From Globisporangium splendens (lineage: Eukaryota > Oomycota > Peronosporomycetes > Pythiales > Pythiaceae): 64,000 bases of DNA. The notes below the pieces were generated by a model that saw only the letters and a list, made by a program, of their open reading frames with translations, made no database searches and was not told the DNA's origin. Position numbers and translations under genes: made by a program. Every line of letters begins with the position of its first letter. Within the stretch, counting starts at the first letter, position 1. The stretch spans positions 62,001 through 126,000 of the forward strand of contig VFIW01000066.1 in the NCBI GenBank assembly GCA_006386115.1, written 5' to 3'. Shown here piece by piece: positions 14,001 to 25,825 of this stretch.

Positions 14001-14704
14001 ATGCAAAAACGCTGAAGGCGCTCCATCTCGGTATTATTCGCAGCCCATTTCAAGTAATGCGTCTTTTCGGCGCGCAACTTCTCGAGCGTGGGCGTGATTT
14101 CTTCTGCGAGAATCGTGTTGATTTCGTCCACTTTCTTTTCCTTCTTCATCATGGTCTTCAGCGCCGCTTGCTTCTTGTTCTCATACATTCGCGTACCAGC
14201 AGCTTCTTCGATCATGCCGAGGATTTCTGGGGGTTTCATGTTGAGCACTTTCGTGATTCGCCCCTGCATGATCAAGAAATGCGGGTTGTTGACGTTCAAC
14301 TGCACCGAGTGGAACAGGTTCTGCACCTGGCTCACTTGCGCTGTGTGACCATTGATCAGGTACTTGTTGCGTCCGCCGATCACGACCTGACGCGCGACCG
14401 AGATCTGCTCGTACTGCTCGTAGCCCACGGGAGAGCTCTTGGTGTCCTGGTTGTTGAACACGATCGTCACGCTGGCCTTCGTCACGCCGGCCTGGCCCTG
14501 CTTGTACACAAGCTCCTGCAGGTTGTTGGCGCGCACCTGCGTCAGGTTGGTGATGCCGAGCACGAAGCAGATGGCGTCGAGCACGTTCGACTTGCCGCTG
14601 CCGTTGAGCCCCGTGATGGCGTTGAAGCGCGGGTCGAAGCCGCTCACGACCGTGCGCGTCGCGTACGACTTGAAGCCGTCGAGGATGATCTCTTCGATGT
14701 GCAT
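11003..14704 (-). CDS. SMC2: Condensin subunit SMC2
   Basis: SMC2 is one of the two ATPase arms of condensin and compacts mitotic chromosomes in the nucleus. Exons on the minus strand are 14704-12569, 12496-11434 and 11355-11003, giving about 1,183 aa, normal for the family. The start MHIEEIILDGFKSY matches the conserved SMC2 N-terminus, so the 10 upstream in-frame residues were not used. The Walker A motif GLNGSGKSN lies near residue 35. Two long coiled coils flank a hinge at about residues 515-650. The C-terminal head has the ABC signature LSGGQRSLLAL and the Walker B DEVDAALD. Introns are 12497-12568 (72 nt) and 11356-11433 (78 nt); the latter is a multiple of three without a stop. The gene is divergent from the next plus-strand gene, with 275 bp between start codons. 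Identification is very secure. Confidence 0.98.
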
Positions 14705-14979
14705 GCTGCGTCCCTTTCCTGCCTGCTGCCGCACGAGTCTTCGGGTGTGGCGCGAAACGAACCTACTTGTGTTCCCAAAATGCGGAAAAGTGGCGCGCAG
14801 CAGGGTGAGTGTTTTGAACTGCGAAGTTATTTATTTCGAAAGATTACATACCGAGAATAAATGATCGTAAGGTAATTGACGGGTCGGGTTTGGGCTGCAA
14901 GCTTTAAATTTCAAGCTTTCATTAGACCCATGACAGGCTCGGCTCGGTTTTGGACATCTGTTTTGCAAATGGACGCGCC
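14705..14979. promoter_or_regulatory. Shared divergent promoter region between SMC2 and the 14980 gene
   Basis: The 275 bp between the two opposed start codons must hold both promoters unless one lies inside a 5' UTR. It is A/T-rich around 14825-14915, compared with GC-rich coding ends on both sides. I see no confident TATA box or named factor site, so this call rests on gene arrangement only. Confidence 0.5.
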
Positions 14980-17900
14980 ATGTTGAAGCCGACGATGTCG
15001 GCCGAGTATGCGCTGCGGATGGAAGTGCTGCGCTCCAAGCGCGAAGAACTGTGAGCGCATAACTGTATTGCTGTCTGTGCGTAATACTGTAGATTGTGTT
15101 CACACTGACCTTTACTGTGGCTCTGGGCGTCAGTACGGCGCGACGGCACGCGATCGAGAAGAAACTCGCGTTGCGCGAAGCGACGGCCGCCGAGTTCACC
15201 GCCGTGGCACTACAGAGCCAAAAGCAGAAATGGAAGCGCTTGCGCTCGGCTGCCGTGGCCGCGAAGGCGCGCGACGACGAGTTTATCTGCTCGCTGCGTG
15301 ACACGCAGCAGAAGGCGAACGACGCGTACCTGAAGCAGAAGAACGTCCTGACGGCATCCAGTGCTGCACTCGAGCAGGAGAAGCGCAGGTACTTCCAGCG
15401 CATCGAGGCGATCTACCCTGCATGGTAGGAGAAACTGCAAGCCACAAGACTGCAGCAACTCAAGGCGCTCGAGGAGAAGAAACGAGCCGTCGAGAAGCGA
15501 CGGTACCTGTCAGGAAGGTATAGAGGTGTCGAGAGTCTGAATGGCTTCGTTGCACTAAGGTTTGTGTGTGCGTGTTGTAAATAGACGTTCGAGAAAGAGC
15601 AGTCGCTGGACGATTTGATTCGATAAACGGTACGCGGCAATGCAACCTCATGCTCTCCCTTACGAGTCGGCGGCGTTTATCATTACATTTGACTGGTTGT
15701 GTGTGTTATGCATCACATTCCAGAACCACGAGATCGAGTTGTCGGAGAACCTCGAGAGAAACGAAGCGCACGAGCGAGAGCTCTTGGGGAAACAAAGCGC
15801 CGTCCAAGGTACGAACGCGTGAATCAGAACTCTTGTTGTTTTCTGCCGCGTGGCGTTTAACGCGGACTTGTTCTTGCGTTTGCAGCGAATCGGTTGGATC
15901 ACACAATCCGCGAACACGCCATCGGCGCGAGATCGTATATGGCGCAGCAGGCGCATGAACAGATCCGAGAAGCGACTGAAATTGGTGATGAAGTTGCTGG
16001 TAGGGACTGAGTTTGCTGTTGCTTGAAGGTCTTATATGAAGATGCAAGCAGCGCTGACGTGCGGCATTTCGCGTATGTAGACAAACTGTTTGAGACATTC
16101 TCGCCGAGGAGTGCGCTCAATGCGCTAAAACAAGCGAATAGGTACGTCTTGAGATGCGCATTTGCCTATGCTACTTGGATGAATTGTGCTACCTATTGTT
16201 TGATCTACTGGCAGCTCTCTGTCGTTTTCCGAGCACCAGGTTCAACTCCAAAACGCGCCTCCGCAACGCTCGGTCAACGTACAGATCCCGCACACTGCAC
16301 CACCACATGCTCAGGCGCCAATACATTCAAATCAGATGCACCAGCAAGATGAAAAAGCGCGTTCAACGCGAATTCGCGAAGTCCAAGGCGCACTGCCACA
16401 TAGTTCTGCCAGCATGCAAAAACCGCAAACTTCGTCGTCACAGATTTACGCGCAGATGCACCACCAAGATGAAAAAGTGGCATTGACACAAGACCGAGGC
16501 AGAATGCCAGCGCCTGGCGTGGAACGCTTCTCGGCTCAGCAAGCGCCGCTCTCCATCTCTCCAGTAAACGAGGGAGCAGATCAGAGTCGCCAAACAGGGT
16601 TTGTGGATCATGATTATCCTCACACGTTCAAGCAGCAGGAAGCTTTTTCGAAAGATTCCCCGACCCACGACTCTATCAACTCAAACCAACACTCAGATCT
16701 CCAAGGATCGCCTGCTATCACCTTTCAGGATCGCTCGTCACCCAAAATCTCGGCAAGTGTCCAACAAAATACGATTGAAGTTGCTGCTGCATCTCTGCTG
16801 CCTACCTCAGCAATACATCATGCTGGTTTCTCCATTGCAACAAAACTGGTCAACGCTCCAGCAATTCATCCGAAAGCCATCTCACCATCGAACCCCAGCC
16901 GAATTTCCACTCGAGCACTCGCTTTTGGAAAAAGAGTCGAGATGGTGGATGATGATCGGGAATATGTAACTATAGAGCCACACTCAGAAGCCAAGTCCAC
17001 TGCAACGAGTTTACTGGCACCTTTGGCTGAAGAGAAACCCAGTACGCCCTTGCCGAAGCAGAAATCCGATTCACCACTGCAACGTGGCATTCTTTACGAG
17101 AGTCCGCCTTTTTCTGATACAAAAAGTGAGCAGATACTGCAGAAAGAATCCACAAAGGAAGAGACAAAGGACGATGAAGAGAAGATACCGAGCTCACCTC
17201 TTGAAGGTACGCATTCGAGACAAAACGATAACAACGTTGCTGTGAATATGCGATTCGTCGAGGAAGAGCCGACTTACACGAACAAGGCTGGATCGATGAA
17301 CGATTCTTTTGGGGTCTCAGCGATTCGATGACTTCCGACGGCATGCTTTCGTCTCTGAGAGCAGATTCTGTTGCGTTTTGTTCCGTCGACAATGGCGAAA
17401 AAGGCATTGATTTGACTCTCAACATTGTCAATTCGTTTGACTCCAGCGGGTCCAACACGATGATCAACTCGACGAGCCAATCTCACAAACAGGCAGAAAG
17501 TGAGACGACCGAGACACCTCTTCCGCTGAGCACAAAGAATGAGTCAAGCTCAGAGACTTGGATCAACCCAGTGGAGAGCATGGACGAAAGCAACTCATTT
17601 GCAAGCCCGAACTTCCTGTCCTCCTCCATCACTGACCTCAACTCTTCGCCGGTGCGGACAGACAACGATTCCACCAGCAATTTGCCTTTTCCTTTGTCGG
17701 TAAAGGGAAAGCGAGATGAGCATCCTGCTATGAAAAACAGCGATGGGGTGTCAAACGCTCTATCAGCAGACTTTGCGTCTAAAAAGTTGTCCACCGAGTG
17801 CGAGATCTCGCAAGAAATGTCTCCTGAATTGAAAGTCAGTGCGCAAGAGCTCGGCACGAGGAACATCGGCGTGGAGAACTCTGAGCTTGATCTCAGTCTC

Positions 17901-19568
17901 GATGAATCAAAATCAACGCTGCTTGGAAGTGTGAGCGGAGGCGCTTTAAGTGAACCTCCTCGTCTTACTGAAAGCGCACCGAAGCCAGCAGATGTGGAGG
18001 AGAAAATCGTCGAAGAGGTGAGTCTTCATTTCTACGCATTCTAATCTCTACTCCTTCTGTGGGTTAACATTTACACCTTTTGGCATTGTAGAAGAAAGTT
18101 TCTCCGATTGAAAAACTATCAATGGCGGACAAAGTCAAAGCATTGGGTGCATTGATCAGTCGTGTCGAAGAAGGAGCCGCGGATGGCGATCGCTTCAACA
18201 CAGATGTCGGTAACAGCTCGGCGGCCGACACAAGGCGCGAACTCGTTCGGTACGCATAAATTGATTCGGCTTGAGCTATGCGACACTGTTTTCTTATCAT
18301 TGCGATAAACTTTTTAAACTGTCCGTAGAATGGCGGCTGGTGGTCGAAAGGCACAAATGAGTTATTTCAACTCTGACGTGTGCTTTGGGCTCATTCTCGA
18401 TTTTGCCCAGGAGCTTGGACCAGGTGAGTCATTCACATATGGAGATGTAGAGCGTAGTTCATAAAGACTGACTCAGCGTTCTCTCCTCTCGCAGTCTTGT
18501 TCCCACCTCGAGCGTTTGAAGGAATCATGAGCGAGCAAAAGATTAAAAAAGTGCACCAAAACTCAAAAGACAAAGAGCTCGGTGCGTCACGCACACTTGA
18601 ACTTGGTGTACTTTCAGCTCTGATTATTTTGGCTTTTTTTGCTTTGTGCTAGAGTTATGGAAACTATTGTCAAACCATATCAAGCAAATGGCTACACTGA
18701 AAGCTCTCTCTGCTTCTGCATTGGGCGATGCGTTTGGCGCCGCTTTCTTGCGCCATGATCCAGCGAACCAGGGATCCCAGCGAAAGGTTTGTATGGCGTT
18801 GTTTTGATTTCTAGTGGCACTGGCAAGCCGACCAATTCTGTATATGTTGCGCAGATGCGGGAGCTACTGTCCAGTGTATGCGGCGCATCGTCGGTCAGCC
18901 CACGGAAAGATAGCACTGCGCCATCTCCATCCCTCCAAAGCAATACAAGCCGTATAAACACGATGACGATGGTGAAAAATCCCCGAATCCCAGCAATAGA
19001 GACCAGTCGCAAATCTCACCATTGCAATCTCAGGTTCCGCGATTTGAAACGCCGTCTCTGCTCCAGACAGCATTCCTGCAGCATCATAGTCCTCCTCCAC
19101 AGCCGAAAGTATTTGACCTCGCGCCGTCTGGGTATGGGCACGTCTTGTGATTGCTTGTAAATTGCAATAGGCTGATGTTGGTGCTGTTATTGTCGTGTCT
19201 GCGTAGCTTGAAAAAGAAAAATGACTCGAACGACGTACTCAAGAGCATGGCATCGTCGCCGACCAAGTTGTCTCAAAAGGTACATATGAGTCATTCGGCT
19301 ACTGAGATGCGCAAACTACTTCGTGATCTAACAGGTCATTCTTTATTATCTTTGTTGGAAGCTAATGCGCGGAGGCAAAATGGGGGATTACTCGGAATTC
19401 GAAGACGAAGACGAAGTAGATCTGCAAAACCTCATCGGGAGCAAGAGCAGCATGGCAACTGGAAGCGGCTCTTCAGCTCTAAACTCATCCCCCAGCAGCG
19501 CATCTGCAGCCTCCGCATCCAGTCGAGTGCGCGTGAAGGAGGACAATGACTTCGACGTCGATTTCTAG
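14980..19568 (+). CDS. Coiled-coil/low-complexity protein with reading-frame lesions (possible kizuna-like; pseudogene or assembly errors)
   Basis: Exons read as 14980-15050, 15134-15502, 15585-15629, 15724-15808, 15886-15999, 16042-16141, 16215-18017, 18092-18249, 18329-18423, 18495-18581, 18653-18786, 18855-19131, 19207-19279 and 19362-19568. The N-terminus is an Ala/Lys/Glu-rich coiled coil. The long seventh exon is Ser/Gln/Pro-rich and disordered. A compact helical block follows (18092-18786), and an acidic tail ends in DFDVDF. Coiled coil plus disordered middle plus acidic end loosely resembles the centrosomal protein kizuna; this is a weak guess. Lesions: in-frame TAG at 15426-15428; a phase mismatch at the 15585 acceptor; in-frame TAA at 15624-15626; single-base losses near 17310 (TTTTGGGG run) and 18935 (CCC run). 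Most splice signals are intact, so any decay is recent or some lesions are assembly errors. Confidence 0.4.
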
Positions 19569-19774
19569 CAATTGGGTCGCCATTGCTCTCAAGTGTAGCC
19601 ATCTGCGGTAATGACTGGTGATTGGTTTAAATTTCTGTATTAAATATAATTTCACGCAATCAAATCCCTTGAATAAGTAAGGTGTCCCACATTATTTTCG
19701 TCGCCACAAGATTGTTTTGTTCTCTCTGATAACTAGGTGACTGCAGCCTGCTTTCAGGCTGCACACATTTGGTC

Positions 19775-21946
19775 ATGTGGAAGACGCTCGAGAACGACGA
19801 GTACGAGGTGTCGACGCCCGCCGTGCAGGCGCATTTCCACGCGCTGCGGGCCGAGGACGCGCTGCGCAGGGACGACGTCGTGGCCGCCGAGCGCGAAGGG
19901 CGCCTCGCCAGCGAGAAGTTCCTGCTCGCGGCCAGCGGCATCGCCAACCAGCGCACGGTCGACGCGCTGCTGCTGCTCGCCGAGAACTACGAGTACCGCG
20001 CGAAACAGGCCAAGGCGCGCATCCCGCAGCCCGTGCGGTTGACTGACAAAGACAGCGGCAACCTGCAGGCGGTGGGAGGTCGCCAGCCTGGTAGCAACGC
20101 GGATGCGGCGCCACCTTTTGGGGCTGCGACAGCGAGGGAGACAGGGTTGAACGGGCGAGAGAATGCCTCAGTGACGAGCAGTGCTAGTGCTGAAAGAGAA
20201 CCTGGAAAGGCAACGGTGGCAACGGCAGATAATGCGCACGATCCTGGCGCGAGCGCTGCTGCAGAGGCGCAACTGAACCTCGCGGCCGCCGAAATGGAGG
20301 AGCTCTGGCGGAAACTGCAAGAGATTGGGCTCTCGAGCGCTGGGACCTCTGATAAAGTACGCGGGGGATTTCTTTTTGTAGAGATGCGTTGCCTGACTAC
20401 TGGTCTTTCGCTGTGTGTGTGTTTCTATAGTCCAATTTGCTCATGTCGTCGCGCCACTTATCGTCCTCGCTCGGGGATTCGTTTTGCTTATTGCCGTCAA
20501 AATCCAACAAGTACGTGCATGATATTTGGTGGCTCTATTCCTTTGCTATTGATTGTGACGATCCTTTGTGTTGTGGCAGTAAAACATCGATTGGCGTTCG
20601 CGCTACGGCCGTCGATGGCGGATCGACGCTTCGTGCAGCCGTGGCGTCTCGCATGCGCAATCAGCGTGTTCGGTAAGAATCGCCCATGTATTTAAAATGA
20701 AACCACACAAAGTGAGCATTTATTGCTCACCATTTCCTTTTTTCGTTGGTAGACTCATGGAGCAGCAGTACGGATCGCGTGGGATCATCGACGACCGCTT
20801 CCACAAACAGCGCAGTGGGAGCACATCAAGCAAACCTGGGACTCCTTTGAACGTGGACGGTGGACCAGACACGGGATCGCATCTCGGTCGGCGCAGTTCC
20901 TTTGGAAACAACGCCGGAAGTGGCTCTGCACAGCATTTGCAACAGCAAGCAGCAGCCGACATGGAAGGCTTGCAGGAGACCATCTCGCAGCAGAAATACG
21001 AGATTGTGCGTCTCCTCAACACTGTCAAGACACTCAGTAGTGAAAACACCAAGCTCGTCAAGGTACGAATTGTCTGGACTTTACTTTAGCGAGTGAGGCA
21101 TACTCATGTACTACTTTTACTCTGGTTACTCGAATATAGACGTGCGAGACGCTGTCGAATGTTCAAGAGGAAAACAAGACGCTGCAGGAATCGATGGAGA
21201 AATTCAAAGTGCATTACAACCAAAAGGTATGGCGTATTGATGGGAGTATGGATCAAAGGGAAGAAAGAGCATTGGGATGGAGTAACCCCTGTGGTATGTG
21301 AGTGATACGAACAGCTTGTGATGATTAAACGAGCGTTGGAGGAATGGAGACGTCAACGAAACAGCATGAATGCGGGGCGTGGACCCGCCACACCACAAAC
21401 GGGATCGGATGCCACTACAGAGTACGATTCTCATATGGCAGCGACTTCATGCCTATCATTGCAAATGCACATGCTCATTTTTTTGTGTATTTTGTGTAGA
21501 CGCAATGCAGCGTTGGAGGCGAGACTCAAGGCGCAGGAACAGCAAATTGCCCAGATGTCGGTGGCCATGAAAACCAAAGTGCGTGTGCCCTGTGAACATG
21601 CCATCTTCATGATTGAAACTCATGCTGAAGTCCACTTTTTTTACTTCTGTTTCACCAGGACGATCAACTGGCCAAGTACGAGAAATGGTACAAGACGCTG
21701 AAAGCTGGCGCGAAAGCCAAACAACGCAACAGCCAACTCGGCGCGAACGGAGGCGACAATAGCGGCAATGGCAGCAGCATGGACGGAGGCTTTGCGAACA
21801 ATTCCACGACGATTGGCTCGTCGTTCCAAAGGGACTCGTTCACCAACAGCAGCAGCTTCCACGACGTGGTGGGCATCGGCGAAGATGCCGGTGGGAACAG
21901 CAATGGCGGCCGACCGCCTGCACATCCAAATCGACGGGCACTTTAA
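19775..21946 (+). CDS. MIT-like N-terminus with coiled coil; NRBF2/Atg38-like (tentative)
   Basis: Eight exons with consistent phase: 19775-20356, 20431-20510, 20580-20672, 20753-21062, 21140-21226, 21315-21421, 21500-21578 and 21659-21946, giving about 541 aa. Start is ATG at 19775 (MWKTLENDEY). Residues about 13-85 form an Ala-rich three-helix-like segment (AHFHALRAEDALRR, then LLLLAENYEYRAKQAK) typical of MIT or TPR-like trafficking domains. An Ala/Thr-rich linker, a short MEELWRKLQEI helix, a Ser/Gly-rich stretch and a central coiled coil follow, ending in a KWYKTLK helix and an Asn/Ser/Gly-rich tail. MIT plus coiled coil resembles NRBF2/Atg38, a subunit of the autophagy PI3-kinase complex, but the protein is about twice the usual length. 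The reading frame shows no lesions. It follows the 14980 gene by 206 bp on the same strand. Confidence 0.5.
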
Positions 21947-22437
21947 GCACAATCGATTGCTTCATGCTCATTTCCCTTTTCATTCATTCACTTAGACGCA
22001 CATAAACACAAAGACAGCAAGGTTGATTTTTAAATGAAAAAGCTTTTTTGGTTTATTACTCAAATGCAAGCGATCGAAGACGCACTGCGTCGCGCCATGC
22101 ATCCGTCCCATCGACCTTGCTGTCTTTTCACAAGAGCGGAGGGAGTCTTCCTTCATTCGTGCACCTAAGAGCGGCGGAAATGACGCTGGAAGCACCCAAA
22201 CGATGTCTCCGAGCGGGGAGGCAGCCTCACATTTCCTCCACCCAATTTGCTGATTGACCTATCCAAATTTTACTATTATTACCAGCAAGAGTACCTGACA
22301 GTACCCCTTGAACGGGAACAAAACACCCTGCATGAAGCAAACTCCTTCCTCTCTCTCACGAAGCGACAGCGGCGAAAGACGATGGCCATGGCGCGCTATG
22401 CAGCGAAAAAGATCGGAAAACGCGGACCACCGCCAGC
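21947..22437. other. Convergent intergenic region
   Basis: The 491 bp lie between two convergent stop codons. The stretch is A/T-rich at 21950-22050 and 22250-22300, as expected of two 3' UTRs. I see no RNA gene or repeat in it. Confidence 0.7.
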
Positions 22438-23855
22438 TTAGAACCCAAAGAGACCGCCGAGGTCAGCTTGTTCCTTGGCGAACGTCTCGAAGTACTGGTA
22501 GATGATCGTGACGGCCAACAAGATACCAGTGCCCGAACCGATCGCACCGAGCAAGTCGGCGACCATCGACAACGCACCAATGCACATACCACCGAACGCG
22601 GCGGCCGTTGGGATGTAGCGGTTGAGCACGTGCACGATCGACGAGTCACGGTGGCCCTTCATGACCATCTGCTGGTCGCGGAGCTGCTTGGCGACATCGC
22701 GGGCTGACGAGCCAGAAATCTCAATCCACGTCTTAGAGAACAACGCACACGAACCCAAGATGAAGATGACGTAGATCACAAAGCGGATTGGATCGTACAG
22801 GATCTGGGCCAAGTTGCTTGGCGCCGAGATGTAGTACGCAAGACCGCCGACAGGCACGGTCTGGCCGGCGCTGCCTTCCACGTCTTGCCAGATACCCAAG
22901 AGACGCACCAAGAAGTTGCCGCTGAACTTCTTGAAAAGCAACTGGGAGATGAAGTACAAGTTCGACACGAGCGCCGTCTGCAAGATGATTGGCATGTTCG
23001 ACGTGTAGAACAACTTGATTGGGTACGTGCCCTGTTGGCCACGGTACTTCTGGTACTTGACTGGGAGGTCCACACGGAAGCCTTGGAAGTAGATGACGAC
23101 GACAAACACAAACACAGTCGCGAGCAAGTTGGTGATGTTTGGCAGGTTCTGGCGGTAGAACGCTTCCTTGAGAGCACGAAGCTTGTCCGAACGCGTGATC
23201 AGCAAGTGGAACAACGCAATGATAGCGCCTTCGAACTCGGTGCCACGGCCAGTGTTGATGGTCGTTGGCGAGAACGCCTTCCACACAATGCTTTCGCAGA
23301 TGTTGGTCGCAATGAAGAGCGAGATACCCGAGCCGAGACCGTAGCCCTTCTGAAGCATCTCATCCAGGATGATGACCAAGACACCAGCAAACAAAAGTTG
23401 CAAGATGATCAAGATCGCGTTGAACGCGCCAATGTCCGAAATGTTGCCGTACATGCCCGAGACCACGTACGCCACGGCTTCGCCGAGCGTGATCAAGATA
23501 CCGAACAATTTCTGTGCGCCACTGAAGAGCGCGCGATCTTCCTTGAGCGACTGGTCCACTTCAATCATCTTGGAGCCTGCGAGCAACTGCATCACAAGAC
23601 CCGACGTCACAATCGGCGAGATACCCAACTCCATCAACGTGCCGCGGTTCGACGCCAAGATCACACGCATCCAGTAGAGCGGATCCGACGACTTGTTCGT
23701 CTGGATACCGTACAGCGGGATCTGGCAACACACGAGGAAAATGAACAGCGTGATCACCGTCCACAACACTTTCTCGCGGAACGGGATCTTGCGGTCGGGC
23801 TGCGCCACTTCGGGCAGCACGCACATCACGGGCCGAATCAAATGAAGGAAACGCA
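22438..23855 (-). CDS. SEC61A: Sec61 alpha, protein-translocon channel subunit (first coding exon not resolved)
   Basis: Sec61 alpha forms the ER protein-conducting channel with Sec61 beta and gamma. One exon of about 471 codons is read from the acceptor at 23856 (minus-strand TGCAG) to TAA at 22438. It begins [16 protein letters not shown] and runs through the conserved [11 protein letters not shown], the plug region, [16 protein letters not shown], and the cytosolic loop around [18 protein letters not shown]. It ends GGLFGF, and ten membrane segments are apparent. The length matches eukaryotic Sec61 alpha (about 475 aa). The frame upstream of 23856 has no ATG before a stop, so the start must lie in a very short exon further 5' (above 23890), which I could not place. 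Identification is very secure. Confidence 0.98.
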
Positions 23856-24421
23856 CTGCATGGCAACAAAAGATACCAAAGATACGCACAGAAGCAACTC
23901 GTCAGTTAAGGCGCAAGCGGCATGAGAGCGACTGCAGAGCAATCCGTTGCTTATACGCACTCTTTTCTCTCGGTCCAGGAGCTGCGCGAGGGTCTCGAGA
24001 AATGCGGAAATGATGGCACACATGCGTGCCCCCTTCGTCCAAACCCCCAGACGTGACACGTATCCCCTTGACAACCCTGCGAGCGTAATTACGACCTTCT
24101 GTCCCCCCCCCCACGTTGCACACTCTTTTCCAGTGCAGTTGCATCGGATCCTTGGCGTTTTTACGCACGCGCTTGACTTTTTACGGCGCGGGGAGGTCCG
24201 AAAAATAACAAAAGTGGGAGGCACGATCAAGTCTGAGAGGAGGCGCGGTCCACAATCAAATCTCAGACGTTTGTTTCGGAGAGAGTGGAGCCAACACTAT
24301 ATCGAGGGAGGGAAATACTGACTACACATGTCAGTATTCGAGAATGACTACAGTGATATTACTATATAAGAGCAAGTACGCTCTTGTATGTGAAAGACTT
24401 CTCCTGCAGAACCCATTCAAG
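23856..24421. other. Sec61 alpha 5' region
   Basis: This is upstream (minus-strand) sequence of Sec61 alpha and should hold its first mini-exon and promoter. It contains a homopolymer of nine or ten C at about 24107-24116. No convincing ORF is present. Confidence 0.5.
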
Positions 24422-24604
24422 ATGAAGAAGTGGCGAGCGGGCTGGCACCCGAACAAGAGCAACGAGACGGTCGTACGCTATTTGCTTGACGACGTGCTGG
24501 GTCGCGAAGAGGGTCTTGTCGGAGATTCTCTAGCCCCGGACATGGTCGGTCCTGCGAAGCGGCTGTGTGGTGGTGAAGCGGGAGGCGACAATGCATTTGT
24601 GTGA
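24422..24604 (+). CDS. Small 60-codon ORF, possibly the 5' end of a gene cut by a transposon
   Basis: ATG at 24422 opens a 60-residue frame starting MKKWRAGWHPNK and containing VVRYLLDDVLGREEGL. It is clearly more GC-rich than the sequence after it. It ends about 160 bp before the 5' edge of LTR copy A. I do not recognise it. It may be a genuine small gene or the N-terminal remnant of one interrupted by the retroelement cluster. Confidence is low. Confidence 0.2.
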   Translation: MKKWRAGWHPNKSNETVVRYLLDDVLGREEGLVGDSLAPDMVGPAKRLCGGEAGGDNAFV

Positions 24605-24765
24605 CATCTTCGCCTCAACCCGTTGGCGACTCCGCCGTTCCGAAACACCTGTTCGAAATCAAGATGAGTCTTATAGAGATATGTCGGGAATTCGCTTGTG
24701 AGATGTGTGGGGCAACAGTCAATCCCAGCGCGACACAGACTCCAGAGGCAGGTGAAGAGGGAAAT

Positions 24766-25296
24766 TGTAATGGGCTAAGGGTGCCATTACATGCAAGGTG
24801 GCTCTTTGTGTGTGTCACACACCACCTTGCGGAAGTGCATTGTGGGTGCGAAGATATTGGGTGAAACATAAAAGTGATCCCCACACAGGTGACGTCATCG
24901 TCAGAGCATCAAAGTCGAGATTGATTAAGACCATGGGTTCCTACTTGGGAAACTGCACTGGTGATGAGAGCGACGTGTCTCTGCCACCTAAAGTGTGGCG
25001 CGAGCCAATCACTTTGCAGGAATTTTCCACGGGACTTCAAGTTCAAGCTTCTCGAAGATCCCCTGGGTTCAACCTCAGTGTACCCAAGGTTTTATATATC
25101 ATATTCATAGGTTTTATTGTGCATGTTAGGTTTTAGTTATAAAACCTCTAGGAGCCCTAGTGGTGTTTTACATGTAGTGTCAGGAACCATAAGCTCATTT
25201 CAATTCAGTTGCATTTTTGCCAAGTTCCCCTCAAGTCTTCCTCTCAAGCGCAAGCGTGCGTGCCGTGTTTGAGGCTGTCTCGGATAGCCTCTTACA
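24766..25296 (+). repeat. LTR copy A (Copia-type, solo or fragment)
   Basis: The repeat starts TGTAATGGGC and ends CCTCTTACA, giving TG...CA termini. The boundaries come from alignment by eye with the inverted copy C (32463-33100) and the direct copy B (ending 26727). It contains a hairpin with 8-bp arms at 24794-24801 and 24822-24829. Shared internal text includes GGGACTTCAAGTTCAAG and CAGTGTACCCAAGG. The 5-bp flanks differ, so no target-site duplication is seen. Confidence 0.7.
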
Positions 25297-25311
25297 CTGT
25301 CTCGGATAGCC
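25275..25311 (+). repeat. 15-bp direct repeat across the LTR A 3' edge
   Basis: CTGTCTCGGATAGCC occurs at 25275-25289 and again at 25297-25311. The second copy begins immediately after the LTR terminus. It could be a local duplication made during deletion or insertion. Confidence 0.7.
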
Positions 25312-25825
25312 ACTCACAAACCAGTCTTGTATTGAAAAACAAAATGGAGCAAAGGCAGGGTATGTGTGATCTCCCCACACTGACTTTCGCGATTACAGCC
25401 AACAGGACAGTGACAATGAACAAGTACTTTCAAGGTCCTGTGTTCCAGAAAATTGTGAGCATTTTATTCCCAAAGACATCATTTTGAGGTAAAATGACAT
25501 TTTTACGGAGATTTGCAGGCGATTTGAGATTACTGCATTGTGAAGAATGCTGAGACTTGTAATGTGTTATGAAAATTGAGGCATCAAATCGTGCATATTC
25601 GAATGAAAGATGCGTGCTTTGCTCCAGTGTACGCGATCCACAGTCCAAAATGCGTTTGCAGTCCGCGACAGAATCAATGAGTCGTTTCTACTAGCAAGGA
25701 AAAAATACTCCACAGCATTCTACTCACCTTGCAGAGTAAAGAAGCATGAACGCGCCGTGGAGTGCAATTGCTTTGCTGTACTGGCATCAAATCAACATTC
25801 GAGAAAACATATGGATTTCAGTAAT
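25297..25825. other. Non-genic segment between LTR A and the transposase remnant
   Basis: A/T-rich sequence with only short open frames. Nothing recognisable was found. It is probably degraded mobile-element DNA. Confidence 0.5.

Noticed and set aside
11123..14860. Several long plus-strand open frames over SMC2
   Set aside because: Leu/Phe-rich antisense of coiled-coil codons; the minus strand encodes an unmistakable SMC2.
22733..23925. Long open frames on both strands across Sec61 alpha
   Set aside because: GC-rich biased codons of Sec61 leave other frames open by chance; only the minus-strand frame matches a conserved protein.
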